Positions 46,010-56,361 of a stretch of DNA of 64,000 nucleotides are shown piece by piece. The stretch's first letter is position 1; the number at the start of each line of letters is the position of its first letter. The notes beneath the pieces were generated by a model. The model ran no database searches. It had not been told where the DNA came from and saw only the letters and a list, made by a program, of their open reading frames with translations. The position numbers and the translations under genes are program-made. This DNA comes from Sphaerulina vaccinii (lineage: Eukaryota; Ascomycota; Dothideomycetes; Mycosphaerellales; Mycosphaerellaceae): NCBI GenBank assembly GCA_022570795.1, contig JAKUDP010000009.1, forward strand, positions 1,426,001 through 1,490,000. Reading direction: 5' to 3'.

Positions 46010-46351
46010 TCACGACTTCCCAAACATGATGTCGACTTCAGCTTGCTGCTGAGCTGTTCTGGTGTTCTTGGTCTCTACCTTCCCCTTCGGATCATATATC
46101 AGTCCCGGATACTGACTATATGCTCCTTGGATCGGCCTTCGAACTGATGTTTCATGATCAGGACTAAGAAGATCGAATGGATCGTTGTTCGCTTCCTCCC
46201 GTGGTGCAGTATCTTTGCTCACCACACTTTCGTCCTGGGCTTCTTTGGCTTCTCGCAGCTTCCTTGTTCGAAGTCTTTCGTTCAATATCAATGTCGTAGC
46301 GAGCATACCGAATGGTAGCAGGATGTCGAGCCAGCGTTGTGGAGCGTGCAT
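46010..46351 (-). CDS. Small single-TM protein, hypothetical
   Basis: ATG-initiated ORF of 113 residues. A hydrophobic segment at about residues 8-24 (LDILLPFGMLATTLIL) is followed by a positive cluster (ERLRTRKLREAK), so the protein is probably anchored by its N-terminus with a cytosolic tail. The C-terminal half carries a proline/tyrosine motif (GAYSQYPGLIYDPKGK). No family recognised. The size and layout resemble small mitochondrial or ER membrane proteins, which is inference. Confidence 0.5.
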   Translation of the reverse strand: MHAPQRWLDILLPFGMLATTLILNERLRTRKLREAKEAQDESVVSKDTAPREEANNDPFDLLSPDHETSVRRPIQGAYSQYPGLIYDPKGKVETKNTRTAQQQAEVDIMFGKS

Positions 46352-47180
46352 ATTGTCAATGGTATGCTTGAAAGAGGAATGTGATGTATGACAAGGTCAA
46401 CCGTACGTCGAAGATGCCCTTCAAGGAAGGTATGAGGAGTCATGCCTGTGTGCCGGCTTTTCCCTTGGAGGATGTGGCACAGCTGGATGAGCGTACGATC
46501 GTCGCGCTAAGTTTACCGGTGTAGAATCTTGGCGAGAATGAGCCGCAACGAGCAGATGTTCCAAGACCGAAAATTAATATATCAGAGGCATGGTCCAGCA
46601 AGCCAGTCCTTCCAGAAGACTTCAGTTGTCACGTAGCACCGACGAGTCCCTCACGCAAGCTGACATGTCGATGAATTGATCGGAGCAACGCAGAACCTCG
46701 CAGCCCTCGCCAACAGCAACAGTTCATACCGACGCACACGAGGCCACTCCAATTCGGCCCACCCTCTCTGACTTTATTCCGCTACTGCAATCTGGCCTGT
46801 TCGCGACTTTAGCAGCCCAGTACTCGCGCGATTTGGGAGAGGGATAACATGAGAACTCGGGATCGTCACGTCCTTCTGTCGGCTCGACGAATGGTCTCTG
46901 TACCCTCTTTGGACGTGTTGCATACTGATCTCTCATCTGCAGTCGTGTACCACAGGAACAGGAGCAGGTTGAGATTGCGGAGGCGAGTCGCACAAGAAGC
47001 CATGTCGCAAGGCAGGCGCAGCATTACAGCATGGTATGCAACCGGTGATCGAATTCGTTCATCTCCATGGCAATTTCCAGGTGATAGTACCCAGCACGTA
47101 GTAGTCCAGTCGTGCTGTTGAAACAGATGTCTCACCTGATCTATCTGCAGCTCCCACAACGCCTTGATAGCTCGAGACCT
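46352..47180. other. Intergenic, no gene seen
   Basis: 829 bp with overlapping short ORFs only; no domain or splice pattern found. Confidence 0.4.
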
Positions 47181-48419
47181 CTAGATGTATCGCAGGTGCT
47201 CGTCGAATTCTGCGGCCGCTTCTGCTTCATCTACAGTAAGAAAAGTTGAACCAGCGCGTCCCCAACCTTGACCCGTGTAGCTATCTATGAAGTGAACCTC
47301 GCCAAGTCCCGCCATAGCTTCCACGAGGAGAGGCTGCAATAAATATGGAGGCTCACGGGCACCGAAGCTGGTTTCGAAAACAAAGTGATCTTCCAAAGGC
47401 TCTTCGTGGCGATAATTCATCAATTTGACCCCACAAAGACGTATAGTTCGCAGCGTGTCTCCATGAGCCTGTGCGAAATCCCAGAGTAGTTCTGGGTGTA
47501 CTGCCAGGTCGTGGAACTCCACATAACGCAGAGCAGGCCATTGTCGCCTGACCTTCCCAATGCACTCTGGACGTACGAGAGAATCGAATGGCATCCTATG
47601 TGTACCGTGGTACCAAGTTCGGTTGTCTACACCATATGACAGTCTCTGCAGCTTGCATAAAGTGGGTATGAACTCCAGGGCGAGCCACGAGTCTGCGCTC
47701 ATGAAGCAGTGTCCAACTAAGGAAGGCTCTGGTTTCGTGCTGTGCCAGTGCCCTGGCGACAAAACGATGTCCAGTGAGGTCAAGTCTGCGAAGACGTCGT
47801 TCTTCTGCCATCTAATGAAGTCGGGCAACTGTACGCCAAAGTCCCGATTGCCCATGCTAAGGCTCCTCACAGGGTATTTGCTCTCAAGCAGAGCTTTCCA
47901 GAGAACGTAAAAGCCGCGAGGTTGTGATCGGTCTAGGCCAAAGACCCCATCGGAAGGTGCTCGACACACAGGCTCAGCTCCTGTGGCGACGATCTCTGGA
48001 ATATTGCCGGTTTCCATGATATTTCGAAAGACTTCAATGAGGAGATGCAGATCCATGCCAGATTGGCAGAAGTCGTGAATTTTGGAAGCCCATACATGAT
48101 ATGTATAGCGCCACGAGTCTGGACGCTCGCCTAGATCGACCATTTCTTCATACCTTTCGAATGGCTTGATAGTCTCAAGCGAGAGTCGGATCGTGCGGAT
48201 ATTCCTGCATAAGGTCTTCTGGCGCGAAAGATCTCGAAGAGCGGTCATACTCCTCGCGCTGCATAGCATGACGGCGCAGTCCTGAAAGCACTTTTGTGCA
48301 AACAACCTGCGAGTGTCTTGTGCCACCTTGGAGCATGTTGTTCGCAGAGCAATGATTTCGTCGGGCTTTAGATACTCTGCGATACTCTCGATGATCTCAC
48401 ATGGCGCGTCGAGCAGCAT
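47181..48419 (-). CDS. F-box protein
   Basis: Single exon of 412 residues. The N-terminus has a recognisable F-box: APCEIIESIAEYLKPDEI followed by ALRTTCSKVAQDTRRLF. The long C-terminal region contains scattered leucine-rich strands (LRYVEFHDLAVHPELLW, LRTIRLCGVKLM) typical of the substrate-binding half of fungal F-box proteins. Such proteins bring targets to SCF ubiquitin ligases; the target is unknown. The frame is open further upstream, but the first ATG is at 48419. It is divergent from the Myb-like gene at 48714, with a 294-bp shared promoter. Confidence 0.75.
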   Translation of the reverse strand: MLLDAPCEIIESIAEYLKPDEIIALRTTCSKVAQDTRRLFAQKCFQDCAVMLCSARSMTALRDLSRQKTLCRNIRTIRLSLETIKPFERYEEMVDLGERPDSWRYTYHVWASKIHDFCQSGMDLHLLIEVFRNIMETGNIPEIVATGAEPVCRAPSDGVFGLDRSQPRGFYVLWKALLESKYPVRSLSMGNRDFGVQLPDFIRWQKNDVFADLTSLDIVLSPGHWHSTKPEPSLVGHCFMSADSWLALEFIPTLCKLQRLSYGVDNRTWYHGTHRMPFDSLVRPECIGKVRRQWPALRYVEFHDLAVHPELLWDFAQAHGDTLRTIRLCGVKLMNYRHEEPLEDHFVFETSFGAREPPYLLQPLLVEAMAGLGEVHFIDSYTGQGWGRAGSTFLTVDEAEAAAEFDEHLRYI

Positions 48420-48713
48420 GGTGCCTGCGTGATGCTGAAGAGCACAGTCGATGGAAATGTTGTTGTAGAGAAGCAAGCAACATGAAGATGGCGGTGTGCC
48501 GCGCGTCTCCGCCAAGGATATCACGAAATTGCCACGAGAATTCGAGTCCGCGCGTTGCGAAGTTCAGTTCGCCGCGCTACCCCGTCGGGTGTGTCTTCTC
48601 TCAGGACAGCCATGAGTACAGTCTGGAAAGTTGCAATCGGGGCACGGAAGTGGCAAGAGACGGAGACTATGCCGTGCGTACCATAGGCACATATACTTTC
48701 CACTTCTCGAAGT

Positions 48714-49871
48714 ATGCACTGTCTCTCATGGCTCGCCACGCCCAAGACTCTGCTTCTCGGTCTAAATCGTCCAAATGGCTTTCTTGCTGCCTTCGTTCAC
48801 TCGAGTGTGCAGTTGACACAGACCAAAAGACCATGGATACCAGCCGAGAATGACCTGTTGACGAGGCTAAAGAGAGAGGGAAGCGACTGGATTACCATCG
48901 GAGCTGAGCTCGGTAGAACGCTACCGTCTGTCAGAAGTCGCTGGCGCAATACTCTAGCGCCACGGTCACCAGAAGTCCTTCCACCTCGTAAGGGTTGTTT
49001 GTCGGCAAAGGAGAAGGACACGATCATACGTCAAACGAAAGAAGGCCGGAGCATCGCAGATATCGCCAAAGACTTCAGTCGAAGAAAGGACACCATCCAG
49101 AGATACATTTCCAAATTGGGCTCTGATGAAAAGCAGGTGTCATTCGAGTGGACTAGCGAACACCTCAATCTTGTCGAATGCATGAAGTCGCAGGGTAAGC
49201 AGGCCCGAGAGATTGCTGCATATTTTGGACTCGAGCCAGCTAGTTTCAGCGGTAGGCTGAAGTATCACACTCGCCACATCAGAGCTGTTCGAAAAGCCGA
49301 ACAGTCTCGTATGATTAGGGAGCTACATGATGCATACGCGAGCGTACCAGAGATCGCGGTCAAGACTGGAACGTCACCAGCATACGTTAAAAGGTGCATC
49401 ACAAGAGTAGACGGCTCTATCGTATCACCGCAGATCGCAAGAGCTTGGTCAGAACATGACTGGAAGATCTTGGCCGAGCTGTATAACGCCGGTAAATCCA
49501 CGAAAGAAATTGCAGTTTCAATGAGCAGGACGCTATCAGCGGTAAAAGGTGCATTGGAGAGTGCTCGTAGCAAAGATCGAATTGCGGTCAATTCGCGTGC
49601 GAACGCAAAGCCGTTCTCTCATGCTGAGTTCGTGAGTATTGTCCACCTACGACAGGATGAGCATCTGCCATGGGCAGATATCGCAACTCGACTTGATCGA
49701 CATTGCCCATCAATCATAAACGCGTACAAGAGGTGGCAGCAGGATGGCACGATCACAGAATACCTGAGAACGAAGAATCTGGCGACCGTGTCGGTGGCCA
49801 CGCCAGACGCGCAACTCGGAAGAGCGCAAAGCAGCGAGCGCGAAGAAATGCTGCGGCAAAGTCAACAATGA
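48714..49871 (+). CDS. Protein with several Myb/HTH-like repeats
   Basis: Single exon of 385 residues. After a hydrophobic/basic leader of about 35 residues, at least five short tryptophan- or leucine-centred helix-turn-helix units follow: WIPAENDLLTRLKREGSDW near 43; LSAKEKDTIIRQTKEGRSI near 100; WTSEHLNLVECMKSQGKQA near 148; WSEHDWKILAELYNAGKST near 258; FSHAEFVSIVHL...WADIA near 305. Each has the Myb-like rhythm of an acidic first helix and an IA...S second part. It probably binds DNA. The leader could be a mitochondrial presequence or an unrelated N-terminus. The ORF at 33473 is a shorter relative. Confidence 0.65.
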   Translation: MHCLSWLATPKTLLLGLNRPNGFLAAFVHSSVQLTQTKRPWIPAENDLLTRLKREGSDWITIGAELGRTLPSVRSRWRNTLAPRSPEVLPPRKGCLSAKEKDTIIRQTKEGRSIADIAKDFSRRKDTIQRYISKLGSDEKQVSFEWTSEHLNLVECMKSQGKQAREIAAYFGLEPASFSGRLKYHTRHIRAVRKAEQSRMIRELHDAYASVPEIAVKTGTSPAYVKRCITRVDGSIVSPQIARAWSEHDWKILAELYNAGKSTKEIAVSMSRTLSAVKGALESARSKDRIAVNSRANAKPFSHAEFVSIVHLRQDEHLPWADIATRLDRHCPSIINAYKRWQQDGTITEYLRTKNLATVSVATPDAQLGRAQSSEREEMLRQSQQ

Positions 49872-50261
49872 GATTGTTGTAGCGTACAGATCAAGGCATT
49901 TTATTTGAGAACTCTGGCACTACTCAACTACAAAGGACGTCAAGCTCTCAATACCTAGTAGCATCTACTCTGGTTTTCGAACCCGCGCTTTCGCCACACC
50001 CGTGCGATTGCCGTAGCCCGCTGCCAGCCAGTAGGAGTGTGCGCGACAATTCTCAGCACGCCCAATGGACAATCGAGCCAGCATCAATGCGACGCTTGGT
50101 CTGATCGACATCTATCCCGGATAGCCGCACACTGAAGGCTCGAGCTCAGCATGATAGGTTGGCAAGTATCTCCAATTATGCTTCACTGTCTCGAAAGCGT
50201 CTGTCCATGAAGCTGTTGCCACAGCGGACATACTTTCACAAGATACTGTGGTAGGCGACAC
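49872..50261. other. Convergent intergenic region
   Basis: 390 bp between convergent stops, with no feature seen. Confidence 0.45.
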
Positions 50262-50930
50262 TTAGCGCTTACGCAGAACCTTTGCGAACGCGCTGTTTAC
50301 CAATTGCCGAACCGCCTCGAAGTCCTTCGCCATGAGCTTGGCCCCAAAGCTGCTCTCAATACGTTGCAATCCGGGTGCGAGAAGACCTTTAAGCTCGTTG
50401 GCCAATTTGGTTTTCTCTTCTTCATCGGCTAATTTCTCGTTGGCCGGCACTTCCCAACGTTGCATCTTCACCTGGTACTGCAGCTGCAAACCTCCATCAC
50501 GCTCCGTAATCACATCAACCAAGATCCTTGCTTGGGTGAAGTAGAACGTTAGATGTCTGATGTGCTCTACACAATCATACTCCTCGGCTGTTGCCAAATA
50601 GTCACGCCAAACCGACTCACTCGTGGAGGGAGTCCGTTCATCCATCACGAATCGGTTGTTCCAGTAATACATTGCTCGCCAGTTGCCGTCGCGGAGACCT
50701 GTCAGATGCGCCGTATCCTCTCGATATCTCGTCAGATAGCCATCGTTGTTCTTGCCTATTGGAACGAAGAACCGCTGCAGCACGTGGCCCATGACCTGAT
50801 TGATCACCTCGTTTGGCAGGGCACGAAAGCATGTTGCGAACGACACCTGGCGATGGATCCTCTTGTTATCCCGCTGGCCATCGGTCGCAGGGGAGAGTTG
50901 CGCTCTGAATGCTCTGCGCTTGCCGGTCAT
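50262..50930 (-). CDS. F-box-like protein, short
   Basis: Single exon of 222 residues from the first ATG at 50930 (MTGKRRAFRAQLSP). The segment FATCFRALPNEVINQVMGHVLQRFF has the shape of an F-box-like or 2EXR helix pair, followed by a variable region and a helical C-terminus (KLADEEEKTKLANELKGLL). No other domain. The frame is open upstream only to a GTG. Function unknown. Confidence 0.6.
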   Translation of the reverse strand: MTGKRRAFRAQLSPATDGQRDNKRIHRQVSFATCFRALPNEVINQVMGHVLQRFFVPIGKNNDGYLTRYREDTAHLTGLRDGNWRAMYYWNNRFVMDERTPSTSESVWRDYLATAEEYDCVEHIRHLTFYFTQARILVDVITERDGGLQLQYQVKMQRWEVPANEKLADEEEKTKLANELKGLLAPGLQRIESSFGAKLMAKDFEAVRQLVNSAFAKVLRKR

Positions 50931-51483
50931 GATGAGACAGACGAGGGACGATATAGCTCTGGACACGGTGACACTTGCCTGCACTTATTGTCTCCGCTTC
51001 TGGTTGCTTGGCTTCTCCTGAACCGCGGACAGCTCTGCTATCGCTGGCACCGATCAATTCCGTCAGTCCTTGGACACCGACACTCTTTGGCTGGACGTTG
51101 ATGTTACAGAGACGCCCTTGAGCACTTCTCACTCTAGGAGGTATGGTGATTACTGTTCTTGCCTTTGTCCTGCAAGATCGAAGTGCAGTAGTTGAGTTCT
51201 TCGATTTCGAAAATTTGTTGTGAAGAAGTGCTGGAGGATAATAGGCACAGTCAGAAGTTATTATGTAAGGCGACAATATAAGTTATTATGTAAGGCGACA
51301 ATATATTTCCTCTGGTAGCCTGACTCTGGTACGGATCCGGTTGCCACGTGGTCATCACCAACTTGATACCCACACTCGAATTTGGCATACCATACGTTAC
51401 TTGCACCAACGAATAGCGCTCGAACTTATGACGATGAGACGGAAAATGCGTGGTCCCAGAACAGAAATGGCCTATCAATTGCT
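50931..51483. other. Intergenic region with tandem duplication
   Basis: 553 bp between two minus-strand genes, carrying the presumed promoter of the 50262 gene and the 3' region of the 51484 gene. It contains the perfect duplication listed separately. Confidence 0.5.
51256..51305 (+). repeat. Perfect 25-bp direct duplication
   Basis: Two identical adjacent 25-bp units, 51256-51280 and 51281-51305. Each starts agttattatgtaagg and ends cgacaatata. AT-rich and non-coding. Confidence 0.9.
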
Positions 51484-52542
51484 TCATTCAAGAGACTCAG
51501 GCAGACCGCAACCGCAACACCCATCAGCGTCCCCATAGCAAGCTGGCCCAGGGAGGTGTACAAGCGTAAGCCTTTGTAGGTGCGGCGTTCGAAACTCGCT
51601 CACAGCGTTGGCGACCAGATTCCAATCGGCGCGTTCTCCATCTCGTACTTCGTTGTCCCCATAACAGTACATGTATTCTTCAGGATGCAGACCTCGAACG
51701 TACAGCTTCAAGTGCTCCAGCTTAGGCAGTCGAGCCACAGCTCCGAAGAAAGTACCACAAGCGCTTTCGATCTCTTCTCTCCTGTACCTGAGATGCTCTT
51801 TCGGAATCCATAAATCGAGGCTGAGTCTCCGTATTGAAGTTAGGACTGCCATAGATATTTGTGAGTACAAGTCATTGCCGTTGAGCAGCACAGCGAGTGC
51901 ATGAATTGGCAGACTCCAACCTCCACCCTTCGTGTCCTTGATCGCGAGTGCCGTAATATGTACTCCACTGCCAGCCATTGCTCCCAACACGACCATGATA
52001 CCCTGAACGTCGTCCGGCTCAGGTATCTGCCAGTGTGCAGGCGCATGACCCTGCTCGTAAAAACCACCGCTTGGGTCCTTCCAATTTGGTGCCCGGCTTC
52101 CACAGCTAATGCTCAGCCCTTTGAACTTCTTGCTATGCTTCCCAAGCGCCTGAAATATCTGCCTCAGCAATTTGCCTTGCCCGACACTCCCTCGAAACAG
52201 CTTCATCTCTTTCACAGCCTTTGCTTCACGCCGACCAGCCGACTCTGCCCAAATATCCATGTAGAACTTCGCTTTCCTGAGGAATGGGCCAGCGAGTGGA
52301 TGGCGCACAGTTTGCAACAACCTGTTTAAGCTTCTTTCATCATGGATCAGTGCAGAACCCTCCGCAAAGAAGACATTGCCGTATACTCTCACAACTTTCG
52401 CGCAACACTCTCTCGATGTCCGGCGCAGTGCGAGAAGAGAATGTGGATCGCATTGCTTTGCCACAAGCTCGAAAGTCTCAGCTGGTAGCTTGTCCAAAGA
52501 GTGCAGGTCATGCGCAACACAGTTCTGAGGTGGCTTCAGCAT
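51484..52542 (-). CDS. F-box protein
   Basis: Single exon of 352 residues. The F-box lies at about residues 15-50 (LDKLPAETFELVAKQCDPH followed by SLLALRRTSRECCAKV), the usual place. The rest is a divergent substrate domain with leucine-rich strands (LPKLEHLKLYVRGLHPEE). The end is unusual: a cysteine-rich tail (GDADGCCGCGLPESLE). It is a likely SCF adaptor with unknown target. The start is the first ATG. Confidence 0.75.
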   Translation of the reverse strand: MLKPPQNCVAHDLHSLDKLPAETFELVAKQCDPHSLLALRRTSRECCAKVVRVYGNVFFAEGSALIHDERSLNRLLQTVRHPLAGPFLRKAKFYMDIWAESAGRREAKAVKEMKLFRGSVGQGKLLRQIFQALGKHSKKFKGLSISCGSRAPNWKDPSGGFYEQGHAPAHWQIPEPDDVQGIMVVLGAMAGSGVHITALAIKDTKGGGWSLPIHALAVLLNGNDLYSQISMAVLTSIRRLSLDLWIPKEHLRYRREEIESACGTFFGAVARLPKLEHLKLYVRGLHPEEYMYCYGDNEVRDGERADWNLVANAVSEFRTPHLQRLTLVHLPGPACYGDADGCCGCGLPESLE

Positions 52543-53039
52543 TTTGAGAGCATGAAGTGTTTTGACGTATTGCTCGTACAGGATTGGCCAGTCCTGTCAC
52601 AGAGTCGGTGATGTGGCTGACTTCGAAATACAGTGGATGGGAACTCGATATGCGTACTCATTGATGTGGTCTTGGAAGTGTTGAAGGTAAATCGAAATCG
52701 AAATGTCTGGAAGTCAAGCTTTCAGATGTTATGGTTCGCGGGAAGTAAGACCCGCCAGCGACGTGGCTAGGCACATCTGGCAAGGGTTTCACTCAGTCTT
52801 ACTCCTTGATCGACCATGTTACCACTCACTGGTACTTGTGGAGAGGGTAAGATCCATAATGGATATCAATATCATTATTGCGTGACGTCTAGACAATGAG
52901 TAGTCATCATGATGATCTTGTCGATGCCCAGACATCGTGCACTCATGCATGTTAGTAGAGTCCTTCCCAACTCCTCGCTTCGTTCTCGTCAATTGGTTCC
53001 TTGATGCACAGCAGAGTCATCAATACCCATACATCGTCT
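52543..53039. other. Intergenic, no gene seen
   Basis: 497 bp, partly purine-rich. No coding or structural feature seen. Confidence 0.45.
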
Positions 53040-53489
53040 TCATGAGAAGTACGAGGAAGCCTTGTCCTTCACTTCTCGAGCCGGTGGTGATGTGCCATGC
53101 TCCAAATCCTTGTTCTCGTCATGATCATCAATCCTGATCGACGGCACATACGGCCTTTCAGCAGTGTGAACGTCGCCTGGCAAATGGCTGGGCGTGGGAA
53201 GCAGGCCAGCAGGTGTGGCGGCAGGTCTGATCGATGGCACATACGGCTTATCAGCGGTATAAACCTCGCCTGGTAAATGGCTGGGCGTCAATGGTAGGCC
53301 ACCTGGTGTGACATTACTGTTGAATGACGGCGCGTACGTCTTGTCGCCAGCCAGAGCCTGTTCTGGAAATCTCGGCATCAGGGCCCTCGGCGTCACAGGC
53401 ATCTCAGCCGGCGTAGGATCGTCGCCAGCAGTCGTGAAAGTGTCGGCTTTACTAGCGGAGTCGTCATGCTCGCTACTATCGCCGGTGTC
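53040..53489 (-). other. In-frame open extension after the aquaporin stop
   Basis: Directly after the aquaporin TAG (53492-53490) the same frame stays open for 149 more codons. It encodes an acidic linker, then three imperfect repeats of about 35 residues built on TPSHLPGxVxTAxxPYVPSIR, and ends in a normal stop. The conserved repeat shows it is or was coding. It may be translated by read-through, be joined by a weak intron that ends at the TAG, or be cut off by a recent nonsense mutation. Confidence 0.65.
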
Positions 53490-54777
53490 CTAGCGAGAAC
53501 CATAGCCCGGATGCATGCCGTCCTCCAGCCGTTGTGGATCAACATCTTCGTAACTCTTCTGGCTTCCATCGAGGGTACCAGCACCAGTACCGGGGCGACC
53601 ACTTGCGAGTCCAGGGACATGGCCGGCATTGGGGGATCCTCCGTATCCCACTTGCGGACTGCCGTATGCACCAGACTGTGGGCTGCGATCACCATATTCT
53701 GGCATCTGCTGCGTGTTGCGTCTTTCAGCTGTCGAGTTGAGTCTATCCTGTGGGACAGGTCGAGCAATGTCAGCACCAGTGGCGGCATTGTCCTCGTCAA
53801 AGTCAAAGTGTTCGGCTTCTTGCTCGTTGAAGTCTTGGCCCGGGTTCGCAGTCTCGTACTCCAAGAGCTTGACGAATCTGTAAAACCCAACAGCAAGAAG
53901 GGATCCGAGCGCAGGTCCCAGCCAGTAGATCCAGTGGTATCCAGGAAAGGATCGCAGAACGACGCAAGGACCAAAAGAGCGAGCTGGGTTGAGAGAACCT
54001 GGGTCGTATCAGCGATCTGCACTGGCGTTATTGATGTACGTGCCAGGACTTACCGCCGGTGAAGAACACGCCGGAGAGCTCAGCAATGAACAATGCTAGA
54101 CCAATGCCAATGGGCGCGATGAAAGTGGCCTTGTGCTTTTCCGCGGCAAGCATGAAGATTGTGAAAACAAGCTCAGCTGTCAGGAACATCTCGATGAAGA
54201 GTCCGCGAGCGATAGACGTGCCACTACCAAGCGCCGTCGACACTGCGAGTGGTCCTGGAAACAATGCCGACACAACCGCTGCGGAAGCCATGGCACCCAG
54301 CATTTGAGCAATGAAAGTAACAATGGCTCTCGCCCAGTTGATGGCTCCGATCAAGGCAAGGCCGAGTGTCACAGCGGGATTGAATAGACCTGTAGCAACA
54401 TCAGTGATCTGATCAAGTGTCTATCAGCTGAACCACGACTCACCACCGCTGATCCTGAAGAAGACCCATGCATTGACAGCCAAGCTGAAACCAAAGGCCA
54501 GCGCAATGTACATCAGCACACTAGCATTCGGTACTTGAGCCAGTGTAGTGTCTCCAGTGTTTGCTCCGGCTGCTGCAGCATTTGCAACTTGTGTACCACT
54601 AAAGGCGAAGAACAGGAAGAGGAAGGTGCCAATAAACTCTCCGACCATGGCGATGAAGTGGTTTCGAGTCTTATTGGGAAGAAAACCCAAGAATGGCACT
54701 CTGTGTTCCTTGTGGTGTCCAGGCTTCTCCTTGTTACCCAGCCCAGGAACTGGGATGTGGAGACCTGTGTTGGCCAT
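53490..54777 (-). CDS. Aquaporin (MIP family) with long C-terminal tail
   Basis: Three exons, 54777-54444, 54389-54054 and 53998-53490, give 392 residues. It is a water or small-solute channel in a cell membrane. Six hydrophobic segments and both half-helix boxes are present: NPA at 115-117 (LFNPAVTLGLAL) and NPAR at 227-230 (SLNPARSFGP), with the selectivity-filter Arg after the second. The N-terminus ends in HKEHRVPFLGFLPNKTRNHF. The cytosolic tail is Gly/Pro/Gln-rich. Introns of 54 and 55 bp interrupt codons just before each NPA. ATG 54777 is the first in frame. The frame continues in sense beyond the TAG; see the extension entry. Confidence 0.9.
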
Positions 54778-56361
54778 CTTGTCTGAAGGTGGTATTGCAG
54801 CTGTTGAAGAGTTTCTTTCTGAGGTCCCAGTCCGAGTGGCGTCTGTTTGTAGGAATGCCGTAGGTATAGACTGAGGCAAATGCTCTGTAGGTATGGTACA
54901 ATATCAGGTTCGAAACGAAGTTTTGCAGGTCAATAGGCTGATGTTGTAGGATGTGGTTCGAGGAGAGATCGAAACGGGGAGGAGAAGGTATGGATGCCAC
55001 GAGGTATACACACAACGCTGTAACGCAAGAGCAAGAGCAAAGAGCAACGTATTAGGTAGGAGGTATCCTGCGGTAAGGCTGTAGAAGGAAAGAAGCTGCA
55101 ATCGTGGTGAGAGCAGGAGTATACGTACCAGCAGCAAAGACGCGGCCGACGACATCCTTCGTGTCTGCTCGCGAGCTCGACGCCAAAAATTTGGTTGCCG
55201 ACTATGCTCTTGATGGTAACGTGAGAAGCCTATCGTATGGCGGGAGAACGATCCGAGCAGTTATCGGTCAACAGCTACCTCTAAGCGGCTCGTGTGGACG
55301 CGAGAGCTCAAATAGATCAGCGCCTGCCATCTCCATTTGAGGTTCGCCTTCCTCCCAACCTCGTCTACAGACAGCTGTAGTAGGAGCCAAGGCCGACATA
55401 GCTTGCAAGAGGCGCTTTTTGATGACAGAAAGAGTACGTCTTGATTCTTCACATGGAGGTGGAGGAGGTTGGCGGAGTGCATAAGTCGAGCTTTTTAGGC
55501 GATGCAGGGCGCCCCGCTACGATCGCGGTTTTCGATCTTGCTGAACTCTAAGCCCTTGAGCCGCACAAAGGAGTTCATCGCGCTGGGCATCTTGGGTAAT
55601 GATATGGATGTTGCGAAGGACGCGCTTTCTGAACAACCAAATGTCGTTCACCGTACACTTTTCCAGCATCCTTGTCGTCACACTCGTCACAGATGTCACA
55701 CGAGCAAGGATCTCCGAGCTGCAGCTCAGCACATACCACACAGAGGTCCTGTCGCAGCGCATCTGACAGCCTGAGGCATAGATGTGTCTATGTGAGACAT
55801 CGAACATATCTTCTCGAGGTCGTGGTATAGTGATGCAGATCTCAGTTGCAGCATGATCTTGACAGCGTGAGAGGAGATTATGCTACGCGTGGTCGAATGT
55901 GGTGACCATAGCATGCACATGCATCGTTCTACTCATCAATGACATTGTTCACGTGCGAGATGCGGGACTTTGGATTGTTTCAGCGCAAGGCCTCAATTAT
56001 GGTCGCAGCAACAAGGACATACCTACTACATTCTCCTATACTCTCCATTTCTCTTCTTGTTCCTGTTCCCGTTCCTGCACGTTCTCTTCGCTCTCCTTTT
56101 GTGCTACCGAGGCAGTCACGTTGGCGGAAAGAGCGGTGCACCTCCACGATCAACGACACATCACAGCCAGACCCAGAATCGACCTCCGCACGCCACCACC
56201 ACGAAACCAACGTACTTGCTGCTTCGATACACGAACGAACGACTTCTGGCGAATGATTCCGTGAAGATAGCAGCGGCCCAGGTCGCGAGCCGACCTTCAC
56301 TACATCTACATCTACAAACCTGAATGCTGCCGCGAATCAGCGCAGCAATACTACGATCAAG
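54778..56361. promoter_or_regulatory. Divergent intergenic region aquaporin / RING ligase
   Basis: 1.58 kb between two divergent genes. The part at 56000-56360 is pyrimidine-rich and probably the leader of the RING gene; ORFs there read as low-complexity. Nothing else supported. Confidence 0.5.

Noticed and set aside
55899..56323. Plus-strand ORFs before the RING gene
   Set aside because: Low-complexity reading of a CT-rich leader. The RING protein's signal peptide begins cleanly at 56362.
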